21,084 nucleotides of DNA from the NCBI GenBank assembly GCA_051879315.1, contig JBJELW010000057.1, positions 1 through 21,084 on the forward strand, written 5' to 3'. Below are positions 7,162 through 16,800 of this stretch, in pieces. This DNA is from Roseburia_C sp051879315 (GTDB lineage Bacteria; Bacillota; Clostridia; Lachnospirales; Lachnospiraceae). Position numbers and translations under genes: made by a program. The first letter of the stretch is position 1, and each line of letters opens with the position of its first letter. The notes beneath the pieces are model-generated. The model saw only the letters and a program-made list of their open reading frames with translations. It did not search any database and was not told the origin of the DNA.

Positions 7162-8553
7162 ATGAAAGAACAAGAATCCATGAATAAGCTGGGCGTTGTG
7201 CCCGTAAAGAAACTAATGCTGACCATGGGTATTCCTATGATCCTTTCCATGATGCTGCAAGCTCTCTACAACATTGTGGACAGTGCCTTTGTATCCAATA
7301 TGGCAGAGGGTGGCGAACAGGCATTAAACGCACTGACACTGGCTTTCCCGGTGCAGATGCTGATGGTTGCCGTTGGAATCGGAACCGGCGTTGGCATGAA
7401 CGCCCTGCTGTCTAAGAGTCTGGGACAGGGTAATCAGAAAAAAGCCAGCCAGGCTGCAGGAAATGCCATGTTTTTGGCTCTAATTATCTATGTGGTATAC
7501 CTGCTTTTTGGTCTCTTCGGAACCAAGGCTTACATTCACACCCAGACTACAAACCCTGAGATTTCCGCCATGGCTGTGGAATATCTGCAGATTTGCTGCT
7601 GTATTTCCTTTGGTATTGTATTTTTCTCTATCTTTGAGAAAACCTTACAGGCAACCGGAAGATCCACCTTCTCCACCATTGCACAGGTTGTGGGTGCCGT
7701 GACCAACATCATTCTGGACCCGATCCTGATCTACGGACTGCTGGGCTGCCCGGCTCTGGGCGTGAAGGGTGCAGCCTATGCCACTGTCATCGGCCAGATC
7801 GTTTCCTTTATCCTGGCACTGATTTTCCATCTGATATTTAATAAGGAAATTTCCAACGGACTGGCCTACATGAAACCTTCCGGAAAAATCATCAAGGAAA
7901 TTTACGCCATTGGCCTTCCTGCAATCATCGCTCAGGCTCTTATGTCTGTCATGACCTATGGCCTGAATATCATCTTCGGAAAGATTGATGAGACCGTTGT
8001 TACTGCATATGGCCTCTTCTACAAGATCCAACAGTTCATTCTGTTTGCCGCATTCGGTCTGAGGGATGCCATCACGCCGATTGTATCTTTCAACCACGGT
8101 ATGAAGAGCCGGGAGCGTGTCAACGCCGGTATCCGATATGGTATGCTCTACACTCTGACTATCATGCTGTTAGGTATGCTGGTTTTGGAAATCTTCGCTA
8201 CACCTTTCGCAAAAGTCTTCGGACTTTCCGGTGTGACAGAGGACCTGTGCATCAGCGCTATGCGTATCATCTCCCTAAGCTTCCTGTTTGCCGGTGCAAA
8301 CGTGGCTTTCCAGGGTATCTTCCAGGCATTGGACAGCGGTCTGGAATCTTTGATCATCTCCGTGTTCCGTCAGTTCTTATTCGTTCTGCCGGTGGCATGG
8401 CTGTTGTCTCTCCCGTCACGAAGCAATCCGGACCTGATCTGGCTGGTATGGTTCACTTTCCCCTTCGCGGAGATTGTTTCCATGCTGTTTGCCATCCTGT
8501 TTATGAAACGTATACAAAAAAACAAAATTAATCCATTATCCAATGATATCTAG
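7162..8553 (+). CDS. MATE family multidrug/metabolite exporter
   Basis: A 463-residue inner-membrane antiporter of the multidrug and toxic compound extrusion family (two MatE domains, roughly 18-180 and 240-400), expected to form 12 helices and export organic cations or metabolites using a Na+ or H+ gradient. The N-terminal pattern MLTMGIPMILSMMLQALYNI, followed by DSAFVS, and the internal GAVTNIILDPILIYG segment are typical of Firmicute MATE proteins. GGAGGT five bases upstream supports the start; Met7 is possible but less well placed. The upstream region has a promoter followed by a terminator. The kinase-like gene begins 36 bases downstream and is probably cotranscribed. The substrate cannot be predicted. 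Confidence 0.93.
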   Translation: MKEQESMNKLGVVPVKKLMLTMGIPMILSMMLQALYNIVDSAFVSNMAEGGEQALNALTLAFPVQMLMVAVGIGTGVGMNALLSKSLGQGNQKKASQAAGNAMFLALIIYVVYLLFGLFGTKAYIHTQTTNPEISAMAVEYLQICCCISFGIVFFSIFEKTLQATGRSTFSTIAQVVGAVTNIILDPILIYGLLGCPALGVKGAAYATVIGQIVSFILALIFHLIFNKEISNGLAYMKPSGKIIKEIYAIGLPAIIAQALMSVMTYGLNIIFGKIDETVVTAYGLFYKIQQFILFAAFGLRDAITPIVSFNHGMKSRERVNAGIRYGMLYTLTIMLLGMLVLEIFATPFAKVFGLSGVTEDLCISAMRIISLSFLFAGANVAFQGIFQALDSGLESLIISVFRQFLFVLPVAWLLSLPSRSNPDLIWLVWFTFPFAEIVSMLFAILFMKRIQKNKINPLSNDI

Positions 8554-8589
8554 TATGCAAAAAAGGTAGTGTAAAAGGAGGTATGAAAA

Positions 8590-9201
8590 ATGAGTAAACA
8601 CATCATTACAATCAGCCGGGAATTCGGAAGCGGCGGACGTTACATCGGCAAAGAGCTGGCTTCACGGCTTGGCATCCCTTTCTATGACAAGGACATCATC
8701 GCCAAGGTAGCGGAGGAAACCGGCCTTTCCGACAAATTCATCGAGAAAAAAGGTGAGTATTCTCCCATTAAGAGCATGTTTGCCTACGCTTTTGTGGGAA
8801 GAGACAGCACCGGTAAGTCTATGGACGACTACCTGTATCAGATTCAGCACAAGGTCATCCGCGAGATTGCCGAAAAAGAGGATTGTGTCATCGTGGGGCG
8901 CTGTGCCGACTACATATTAAAAGACAACCCCAATTCCCTGCATGTATTTATCTATGGCTACGAGCCGGAGAAAACACGCCGTATCTGCCAACTTTACAAC
9001 AAAACAGAAAAAGAAGCTCTGGCTATGCAGCGCGACATGGATAAGAAGCGAAGCATCAATTATCAGTACTACACGGATCAGATCTGGGGCGCCAGAGAAA
9101 ATTATGGTCTCTCCTTAAACTCCAGCATTTTAGGCTATGATGCCTGCGTCGATATTCTCGCTTCTTTGTATAACGACAAAATCAGCAAGGAAAGCAAATA
9201 A
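8590..9201 (+). CDS. Cytidylate kinase-like family protein
   Basis: A 203-residue protein of the cytidylate-kinase-like family (PF13189). The N-terminal nucleotide-binding loop reads REFGSGGRYIGKEL (10-23), with Arg where the classical P-loop Lys would stand. VGRCADYIL lies at 102-110, a lid-like basic stretch RDMDKKRSINYQYYT at 148-162 and YGLSLNSS at 172-179. It is shorter than true Cmk (about 220-230) and diverged, so nucleotide kinase activity is plausible but substrate and role are unproven. AAAAGGAGGT (8573-8582) gives the right spacing to the ATG at 8590; an ATG at 8583 is out of frame. It follows the MATE gene and ends at the hairpin at 9218-9262. Confidence 0.85.
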   Translation: MSKHIITISREFGSGGRYIGKELASRLGIPFYDKDIIAKVAEETGLSDKFIEKKGEYSPIKSMFAYAFVGRDSTGKSMDDYLYQIQHKVIREIAEKEDCVIVGRCADYILKDNPNSLHVFIYGYEPEKTRRICQLYNKTEKEALAMQRDMDKKRSINYQYYTDQIWGARENYGLSLNSSILGYDACVDILASLYNDKISKESK

Positions 9202-9217
9202 AACTTCAAAGAAAAAT

Positions 9218-9264
9218 AAGAGAATGGCTTTGGAACAAATCCGGTTCCAAAGCCATTCTCTTTT
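9218..9264. terminator. Strong bidirectional terminator between the kinase-like gene and murA
   Basis: A perfect 19-bp inverted repeat (9218-9236 and 9244-9262) around a 7-base loop has T runs on both sides: TTTT on the plus strand (9261-9264) and TTATTTTT on the minus strand. It separates the convergent plus-strand MATE/kinase-like unit from minus-strand murA. Confidence 0.93.
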
Positions 9265-9309
9265 ATAACCTTCATGGATCCCCATGATTCCTATTCTGTA
9301 ACACTTCCC

Positions 9310-10602
9310 CTAGGAAACCTTCAGGGTAAACTTCTGGATTTCCTTCTCAGAGCTTACCTTCTCAATCATTCCACCCAAAGCAGTCAGTTTCCGTTCAAAC
9401 TCCTCATAGCCACGCTCAATATAATAGATATCGTCTACCACGGTGATACCATCCGCAGCCAGTCCTGCGATCACCAATGCAGCGCCTGCCCTTAAGTCCG
9501 GAGCGGATACCCGGGCACCGGTATACCGACTCACACCGGTGATAATGGCAATGTTGCTCTCCACCTTAATCTGCGCTCCCATACGGGTCAGTTCATCCAC
9601 ATACTTAAAACGATTCTCAAAAATACTTTCTGTCACAGTACTGGTTCCCTCTGCCAATGCCAAAAGAGCTGACATCTGGGGCTGCATATCCGTAGGAAAT
9701 CCCGGATAAGGAAGGGTGGTCACCTGTGTATGTCGCAATGGCTTGCTGGCCACCACTCGTACTGCATCATCGAATTCCTCCACTTCACAGCCAATCTCTA
9801 AAAGTTTTGCTGTAGTAGCCTCCAAGTGCTTGGGAATGACATTCTTCACCGTCACATCCCCTTTGGTGGCAGCCGCAGCAAACATGAATGTTCCTGCCTC
9901 AATCTGATCCGGTATAATGGAATATTCTGTCTTATGTAGCTTCTCCACACCTACGATACGGATCACATCGGTTCCTGCCCCGCGGATATTTGCTCCCATA
10001 CTGTTCAGGAAGTTTGCCACATCCACCACATGGGGTTCCTTTGCCGCGTTCTCAATAATCGTTTTGCCTTCTGCCAGAGATGCCGCCATCATAATGTTGA
10101 TGGTTGCTCCCACAGAAACCTTATCCAGATAAATGTGATGTCCCTTTAAATGCTCCGCAGTGGCGGAAATCAGTCCATGCTGGATATCCACATTCGCGCC
10201 GAGTGCACGAAATCCCTTTAAATGCAGATCAATGGGTCTCGTACCGATGGCACATCCTCCGGGAAATGCCACCTCGGCTTTTTTATATTTTCCAAGCAGT
10301 GCGCCTAATAAATAATAGGAAGCACGGATTTTTTTAATATATTCATATTCTACCGTTAAATCACGGATCATAGAGCCGTTGATTTTTACCTTATGGGCGT
10401 TGACACGCTCCACCTTAGCACCGATTCCCTCTATGGCGCTCAACAGCACATTTATATCACGTACATTCGGCAGATTTTCAATGGTAACAGTTTCATCCGT
10501 CATAATTGCGGCAGCTAAAATTCCCAATGCAGCATTCTTGGCTCCACCTATCTCAACTTCACCAACAAGCGGATTTCCACCTTTAATTACATATTGTTCC
10601 AT
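9310..10602 (-). CDS. murA: UDP-N-acetylglucosamine 1-carboxyvinyltransferase MurA
   Basis: A 430-residue cytoplasmic enzyme that transfers enolpyruvate from PEP to UDP-GlcNAc, the committed step of peptidoglycan synthesis. K22 in GGAKNAAL, the active-site cysteine C117 in PGGCAIGTRPIDLH (the fosfomycin-modified residue) and D305 in PGFPTDMQPQ are all present. Length and domain order are normal for the EPSP-synthase-like fold. GAGGTG just upstream supports the start. It has its own promoter but no terminator separates it from the upstream cell-wall peptidase, so read-through is possible. Many Firmicutes carry two MurA paralogues; which one this is cannot be decided here. Confidence 0.97.
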   Translation of the reverse strand: MEQYVIKGGNPLVGEVEIGGAKNAALGILAAAIMTDETVTIENLPNVRDINVLLSAIEGIGAKVERVNAHKVKINGSMIRDLTVEYEYIKKIRASYYLLGALLGKYKKAEVAFPGGCAIGTRPIDLHLKGFRALGANVDIQHGLISATAEHLKGHHIYLDKVSVGATINIMMAASLAEGKTIIENAAKEPHVVDVANFLNSMGANIRGAGTDVIRIVGVEKLHKTEYSIIPDQIEAGTFMFAAAATKGDVTVKNVIPKHLEATTAKLLEIGCEVEEFDDAVRVVASKPLRHTQVTTLPYPGFPTDMQPQMSALLALAEGTSTVTESIFENRFKYVDELTRMGAQIKVESNIAIITGVSRYTGARVSAPDLRAGAALVIAGLAADGITVVDDIYYIERGYEEFERKLTALGGMIEKVSSEKEIQKFTLKVS

Positions 10603-10624
10603 TTTCGCACCTCACAACAACACT

Positions 10625-10653
10625 ATTATAGTATATCTTTTCGCAGTTGTAAA
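10625..10653 (-). promoter_or_regulatory. Sigma-A promoter for murA
   Basis: On the minus strand TTTACA (complement of 10648-10653), exactly 17 bases, then a perfect TATAAT (complement of 10625-10630), about 23 bases upstream of the ATG. It falls in the 59-base gap after the peptidase stop. Confidence 0.7.
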
Positions 10654-10661
10654 TCACGGAT

Positions 10662-12200
10662 TTACTGCAGGTACTCCAAAGGATCCACCGGCTCGCCATC
10701 CACAAGAATCTCAAAATGGAGATGCGGACCCGTGGAATTACCGGTATTTCCGCTGAGTGAGATAATCTCACCCTGTACCACCGTCTGCCCTTCCTCTACC
10801 AGCAACTCACTGTTATGGGCATATCTGGTAGAAGTGCCGTCATCATGACGAATCATAACACAATTTCCGTATCCATTGATCCACCCTACGTATGTGACCG
10901 TTCCTCCCAGCGCCGCCATAACCGGCGTGCCCTCCGGACAGGCAAAGTCAACACCTTCGTGCATCCTGCCCCAACGCTCTCCAAAAGTAGATGAAATCAC
11001 CGGACTGTTCAACGGCCAGATGAAGGTGTCCGGATTGCGGATTCCCCGCTCGATCACAGTAGGCGTAGCCGCCACGTTTATGATCTGTGCCACAACCTGA
11101 TGATCCGTTTCCACTCCGTTGTCCATGGTAATCACCATATCCACCTGTCTCCGTCCGGGAGTACCTACCGAGCGGACCACCTGCTGATTGCGATACCAAT
11201 CCTGGTTGTTTATATATTCATTCTTAACCGTATAATTTTCTTCATAGGAAAGCCCCTTTACCACGCGCAGGCCAATGTCTGCTGAAGGGATGGCAATAAT
11301 CATTTGGTTGCCCTCCACCAGAGCCTCCTCTTCGCTGCCATACCCATTCAGCTCCATGATAGACTCAACCGTGGTCATCTGCTCCTCTGCAATGGAGGCA
11401 AGAGTATCTCCCTCCTGCACCTGATATATGGTATTCGGTTCTCCGGTTTTGGTGACTCTTTTAAAAGCGATATCCGCATTGCTCACCAGATCCAGAGGCA
11501 GATAATCCGTATATACTTTTACCTCTTTCGAAAAACTCATACCCAGCACACCGGACAATTTGTCTCCCTGACTATCATCCTTCCCCTGTACAAACATTGC
11601 GTCCGCAAACAGAACAGCAGGTTGGGACAGCATCTTTTGTACCTTTTCTGCCTCATCGGAATAAACCAGATTCGCGTGCATAACATTCTCATTGTGGTTC
11701 CCGGCAGACTCATAAACAACCCGATAGTTTCCCGATGTATCCTGCTGATTCTTAATTCTTTCCAGGAAGGAAGTAACCGCATCCATGGATTCAAAATAGA
11801 TGGGCTCATCCCCCGCCCAGATCAGGTACATCACCTGATTTTCCTGTGCTTCATACTCCTCTGTTATGGTATTCCTGATTCGCCCGCTTAATTCCTCTTC
11901 ACTGATCAAAGGCTGGAAAAAATCTCTCTTCTCCTGTATCTCGTAATCCAGATCCAGCAGCAGATATCCATCCGTCTGGTCTGCCAGTTCCCGCCGGCCG
12001 TTATGGATCAATTCTTCCGCATCCACCTTATCGGAAACGTTTCCCAAAAAACAGTCGTTGACAGTGACGCTGTAATAGTGTGCCCCCAGTGTATAAAACT
12101 GACCGATTGCACCATATAACAACAGAAGCAGAAACCCCAGCGTGATTCCTGCCTGTATCCAGACCTTTTTTTCTATGTGATTGATCCAATCTTTTACCAT
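10662..12200 (-). CDS. LysM-G5-M23 membrane-anchored cell-wall peptidase
   Basis: A 512-residue protein from the ATG at 12200. A short cytoplasmic tail and one membrane helix (about 14-36) lead to an extracytoplasmic part: an uncharacterised region (about 40-250), a LysM peptidoglycan-binding domain (about 257-304), a G5 domain (about 311-386) and a C-terminal M23 endopeptidase domain (about 394-512). Zinc ligands are visible: H414 and D418 in HEGVD, and H495 in PHLHFE, with H462 and H493 also conserved. It probably cuts peptide cross-links in peptidoglycan. An upstream in-frame ATG at 12227 would overlap the aroK-like gene by 23 bases. I prefer 12200 because AGGT precedes it and the gap to the preceding stop is only 4 bases. 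The neighbouring murA fits a cell-wall role. Confidence 0.9.
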   Translation of the reverse strand: MVKDWINHIEKKVWIQAGITLGFLLLLLYGAIGQFYTLGAHYYSVTVNDCFLGNVSDKVDAEELIHNGRRELADQTDGYLLLDLDYEIQEKRDFFQPLISEEELSGRIRNTITEEYEAQENQVMYLIWAGDEPIYFESMDAVTSFLERIKNQQDTSGNYRVVYESAGNHNENVMHANLVYSDEAEKVQKMLSQPAVLFADAMFVQGKDDSQGDKLSGVLGMSFSKEVKVYTDYLPLDLVSNADIAFKRVTKTGEPNTIYQVQEGDTLASIAEEQMTTVESIMELNGYGSEEEALVEGNQMIIAIPSADIGLRVVKGLSYEENYTVKNEYINNQDWYRNQQVVRSVGTPGRRQVDMVITMDNGVETDHQVVAQIINVAATPTVIERGIRNPDTFIWPLNSPVISSTFGERWGRMHEGVDFACPEGTPVMAALGGTVTYVGWINGYGNCVMIRHDDGTSTRYAHNSELLVEEGQTVVQGEIISLSGNTGNSTGPHLHFEILVDGEPVDPLEYLQ

Positions 12201-12204
12201 AGTT

Positions 12205-12714
12205 CTACCTGTCTGCCTGCAACGCATCCTTCACCATTTCCACCGTTTCCCGAATCTGTCTTCCATCCTCGTCTATGGTGATGTCTGCATACCTTTCATA
12301 CAACATGCTCCGTTCCTGATACAAATCCTTCAGACTCTGTCCCTCCCGGAGGACCACGCCGCGATCCTTCAGATTGCCCAGACGCTTTTCCAACTGATCA
12401 TAGGATGTTCTCAGGTATACAATAGTGCCCGTCGCTCCCAGATGCTCCATGGCCTGCTGCCCATATACTGCACTGCCGCCTGTTGCGATTACACTTTTTG
12501 TAACTTCCAGAGAGGCATTGACCCGGTTCTCAATGGCAAGAAATCCATCCGTTCCATGCTCTTCAATGAGCTCCCACAGAAGCTTCCCCTCCGCCTGCTG
12601 GATCAGCAGATCCGTATCAACAAAACGGTATCCCAGAGCCTTGGCCAGCACAACACCTACCGTGCTCTTTCCCACTCCGGGCATTCCGATCAAAACAATA
12701 TTATCTTTCATCAT
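12205..12714 (-). CDS. aroK: Shikimate kinase-like protein
   Basis: A 169-residue P-loop kinase of the shikimate kinase family, which phosphorylates shikimate at the 3-OH in aromatic amino acid synthesis. Walker A GMPGVGKST is at 10-18, the shikimate-pocket acidic motif DTD at 33-35, a lid containing R in DRGVVL, and R in QERSMLYERYA. Two usual pocket features differ. The Arg of the FR..E motif (R58 in M. tuberculosis) is Leu (GFLAIE, 57-62), and the GGG loop reads GGS (79-81). It could therefore be a paralogue acting on another substrate. It starts 2 bases after the lipoprotein stop with a weak ribosome site, suggesting coupling. A second ATG is one codon later. Confidence 0.78.
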   Translation of the reverse strand: MMKDNIVLIGMPGVGKSTVGVVLAKALGYRFVDTDLLIQQAEGKLLWELIEEHGTDGFLAIENRVNASLEVTKSVIATGGSAVYGQQAMEHLGATGTIVYLRTSYDQLEKRLGNLKDRGVVLREGQSLKDLYQERSMLYERYADITIDEDGRQIRETVEMVKDALQADR

Positions 12715-12716
12715 AT

Positions 12717-13781
12717 TTACTGCTCTGTGGAATTCACAGCCTCCGTAGACTCGTCTTCCACCAAAGTATAAAGTTCATCAAAGTTTACAGTTGCCCAAAC
12801 TTCCTCATCCACGATCCACTCAGCAGCCTCGGTGTAAGACTCTGTTACCTCGGAATACTTCTCAGACTGTCTCTGGGAAATAATCTCATCTTTTTTCGTC
12901 TGGGTAGCTTCCTCATCGAAGGCAGAATCCAGCCGCACGATGTAATATCCGTCGCCGCTTACGGAAACAACGCCGGAGATCTCCCCTTCTTTCAGGCTAT
13001 TTCCAGCCTCGATGACAGCCGGATCCAATGCACCGGTGGGATTGCCATCCTCGTCAATTTCATCATCGCCGTAGGAGTAAGTATTCACCTCATACCCGTT
13101 GTCAGCTGCTGCTGCTTCAAAATCAGTCAGCGCTGCCTCTGCTACAGTATCTGCAATCGCTGCAATAGACTCCTTTTCCTCATCGGTATACTCAATGTAA
13201 TTGCTATCTGCATCGTAGTATCCCTGTGTGCTGACCTTTATATAGCTGATGGTCTTCTGTGCTGCCTCCTCATCGGTGACATCCGTATCCGCCGTGGCAA
13301 TGATTGCATCGTACATCTTCTGCTGAATCAGATACAGTCTCAACATCTCCGAAACATATTCCTTGGAGGCCCCCATCACACGGATGGCGTCCTTTGTATT
13401 TTCCTCCATAAATTCCTCTGCCGCGCCGTCGATCTCATCCAGTTCCTCCTGGGTGATTTCCACATCATACTCCTCCATATGAGCCTCCAGCAGATAAGCC
13501 AGCTCTATCTGATCTAAAACATCTGATTTCACGGATTCCTGCATGGTTCCGCCATCTCCGTAAAGATCCTGTGACCACATATCCTCTCCAAAATACGCCA
13601 TATATGCACTATAGCTTGCCGCTGTATACTGTGCCATAAAGTTAGCCAGTCCCAGAGAAATCTCCTGTCCGTCCAAAGTTGCAACCACTGCATCCTCATC
13701 GATCCTGCTGCATCCGGAAAGTGCCAGGGACGCTGCAGTAACTGCTGCCAATGCTGCGGATATCACTCTTTTTATCTTCAT
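12717..13781 (-). CDS. PrsA/SurA-like extracytoplasmic foldase lipoprotein
   Basis: A 354-residue secreted lipoprotein. It has a basic N-terminus, a hydrophobic core and the lipobox LSGC with lipidated Cys24. The N-terminal half is helical and SurA/trigger-factor-like (VLDQIELAYLLEAHMEEYDV and neighbouring segments, about 35-170). It is followed by a weakly conserved parvulin-type region (about 175-320) recognisable by SYIKVS and the EGEISGVVSVSGDGYYIVRL strands. The protein is very acidic. Family members fold exported proteins; prolyl isomerase activity is doubtful here because typical parvulin catalytic residues are not obvious. GGAGGA lies upstream of the ATG, and the gene has its own promoter downstream of mfd, a neighbour order seen in other Firmicutes. 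Confidence 0.82.
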   Translation of the reverse strand: MKIKRVISAALAAVTAASLALSGCSRIDEDAVVATLDGQEISLGLANFMAQYTAASYSAYMAYFGEDMWSQDLYGDGGTMQESVKSDVLDQIELAYLLEAHMEEYDVEITQEELDEIDGAAEEFMEENTKDAIRVMGASKEYVSEMLRLYLIQQKMYDAIIATADTDVTDEEAAQKTISYIKVSTQGYYDADSNYIEYTDEEKESIAAIADTVAEAALTDFEAAAADNGYEVNTYSYGDDEIDEDGNPTGALDPAVIEAGNSLKEGEISGVVSVSGDGYYIVRLDSAFDEEATQTKKDEIISQRQSEKYSEVTESYTEAAEWIVDEEVWATVNFDELYTLVEDESTEAVNSTEQ

Positions 13782-13818
13782 CTTACATAATCCTCCGTTT
13801 TAATTTTAAACAACGTAT

Positions 13819-13847
13819 ATTATAATGCTTTTTCTCCTCTGCCGCAA
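13819..13847 (-). promoter_or_regulatory. Sigma-A promoter for the foldase lipoprotein gene
   Basis: On the minus strand TTGCGG (complement of 13842-13847), 17 bases, then a perfect TATAAT (complement of 13819-13824). It lies in the 89-base gap after mfd and would give a leader of about 30 bases containing the GGAGGA site. Confidence 0.65.
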
Positions 13848-13870
13848 GATGCAATTGTCCGGTACTGCCG

Positions 13871-16800
13871 CTACTCCTTCCACAGCAGCTGCTGCTCCAT
13901 TTTTTTAACATACTCCATGAGAAATACCAGGCTGTCTCCTGCCGGTATCCTGCTGTTGGCCTTGCGGTTAATCAGAAAATAGGGGCCGCTCTGCTCCGGC
14001 ACAAATCTGACAGCGGGGCCATATTCCTCCAATAGCCGTGGGATGTTCTCCCCCCGGACCTTTGCCTTCTCGTACATAGTTACCTTAATCTGGTCTGTTT
14101 TCTCTGAGATTTCCTTGATGTAAACCCGGTGAGCCAGGCACTTCAACCGGGCGATAGCCAAAAGGTTTAGCACGGATTTCGGTGGATCTCCGAACCGGTC
14201 CGTAAGCTCATCCAGCATTTCATCTGTCTCCGCATCCTCGATAATGGCTGCAATGCGTTTGTAAAGATCCAGTTTCTGATTTTCGTTAGGAACATAATCT
14301 GCAGGGATGTAGGCATCCACCTTAATATCCACACTGGTGTCAAAGGTTTCGTCGTTTTCCTCTCCTTTTTCCCGCTTTACCGCCTCATTTAGCATTTTAC
14401 AATACAAATCATAACCCACAGCTTCCATATGGCCATGCTGCTGGGCGCCCAGAAGATTTCCGGCTCCGCGGATCTCCAGATCCCGCATGGCAATCTTAAA
14501 GCCGCTTCCCAGATCTGTAAACTCCTTGATGGCCGCCAGACGTTTCTCTGCAACTTCCTTCAAAAGCTTATCACGCCGATACATCAAAAATGCGTAGGCC
14601 GTCCGGTTCGATCTTCCCACCCGGCCCCGCAGCTGGTAAAGCTGGGATAATCCCATATTGTCCGCATCGTGAATGATAATGGTATTCACATTTGAGATAT
14701 CCAGACCGGTTTCGATAATGGTGGTGGACACCAGCACGTCGATTTCTCCATTGATGAACTGATACATAATATTCTCCAGTTCCCGTTCATTCATCTGACC
14801 ATGGGCATAGGCCACATTGGCCTCCGGTACCAGCTCCGCAATCCGGGCCGCCGTCTCAGCGATCTGCTGCACCCGGTTAAACACATAGTACACCTGTCCG
14901 TTTCTGGCCAGTTCCCGGTTGATGGCCTCCCGCACCATCTCCTCGTTGTACTCCATCACATAGGTCTGGATCGCCATCCGGTCTCTGGGCGGCTCCTCCA
15001 ACACGCACATATCCCGGATGCCGATGAGGCTCATGTGAAGGGTCCGGGGGATGGGCGTAGCCGTCAGTGTCAGCACATCCACATCCTTTTTCATCTGCTT
15101 GATTTTTTCTTTATGAGTGACGCCGAAGCGCTGCTCCTCATCGATGATCAGAAGCCCCAGATCTTTAAAAGATACGTCAGCCGACAGTACCCGATGGGTC
15201 CCGATGACAATATCTACCATTCCCTTTTTTAAATCTTCGATAGTTTTCTTCTGCTCTTTGCTGCTGCGGAACCGGCACAAAAGATCCACCCGCACCGGAA
15301 AGTCCTTCATCCGCTGGGAAAAGGTATTGTAATGCTGTTGGGCCAGTATGGTGGTGGGAACCAGATACACCACCTGTTTTCCGTCCTGCACCGCCTTAAA
15401 GGCCGCCCGGATGGCCACCTCTGTTTTCCCATACCCCACATCTCCACAGATGAGGCGGTCCATGATCTTATTGCTCTCCATATCCCGCTTGGTGGCGGCA
15501 ATGGCCAGTTCCTGATCCTCCGTCTCCTCAAATGGGAACATCTCTTCAAATTCCTTCTGCCACACCGTATCCGGACTGTACATATAGCCTTCCTTATTCT
15601 GCCGGACAGCATAAAGTTCCACCAGTTCGTGGGCGATTTGTTGCACCGCTCCCTTCACCTTTGTCTTGGTCTTCTGCCATTCCGGGCTGCCCAGACTGTT
15701 CAGCTTCGGCTTTTTACCCTCCGCTCCGGCATATTTCTGGATCAGCTCCAGCTGGGTTGCCAGGATATAGAGGTTGCCTCCCTTGGCATACTCGATTTTA
15801 ATATAATCCTTTACCTTGTGATCCACCTCAATCTTTTCAATTCCCCGGTAGATGCCAAGTCCGTGATTTTCGTGAACCACATAATCTCCCACCTTCAGTT
15901 CCCCAAAGCTGTGTATCTGCTCGCCCTCGTAGCGCCGGTATCTCTTCTTTTTCTTTTTTTCCTGGCCGAAGATATCGCTCTCCGAAACCACCACAAACTT
16001 AATCAGTGGGTAGGCGTAGCCGCGTTTGACCTTCCCGTAACCCACCATCACCTCGCCCGGCTGGAGACACCGGTCAAACTCTTCCGCATAAAAACAGGTC
16101 AGTTCCTCATCCAAAAGATCCTTTGCCAGGTGCTGCGCTCTGGTACGGGAAGCTGACAGCAGCACCACGCGATATCCGTTCTTTTTATATTTCTTTAAAT
16201 CTGCCACCAATGTGGAGAAACTGTTGTTATAGGAATTGACTCCCTGAACCTGCACATGAAACCGCTCTGTAACTTCCAGATTTTTCACTTTCAAGTCCAG
16301 CGCCGTCAGCGCGAGACAGTGAAAGCCCTGCAACCGTGCAGCAATCTCTTTACAGGAAAACAGACTGTCTGCCTGGCCCGGCAGGATGTATCCTTTCTCC
16401 ATGCGCTGCTTCATGCTTTCGGTGAATTCCAGCTCCGTCACATCCCCCTTTTCCATCAGACGGGCCGGTTCGTCCAGAAGCAGCAGCGTATCCTCCGGAT
16501 CAAAATAATCCAGCAGGCTTACTCTTTCCGGAAACAAATATCCCACGCAGCTTTCCAGGCTCCCCGGGTCATCCGGATGCTCCAGCTGTTCACACAGTTC
16601 CGCCGCCAGACTCTTACAGCGATATGCCTCCTCATTTTTCATCTCTTTCCGGAATGTCTTTTCCAAAGCAGACGCTTCCTTTTCCAGCGCTTTGCGGGCA
16701 TTAAGCCGTGCATCCTCATCTGCCACAAACTCACCGGACGGGTAAATCAACACTTCACTGATATTTTCGATGGAACGCTGGCTTTCCGCATCGAAGCTCC

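Noticed and set aside
12201..12227. Upstream ATG start for the M23 peptidase
   Set aside because: It would overlap the shikimate-kinase-like gene by 23 bases and has a poorer ribosome site than the ATG at 12200.
15332..16156. 274-codon plus-strand frame inside mfd
   Set aside because: Antisense shadow of highly conserved mfd coding sequence; no domain and no initiation signal.
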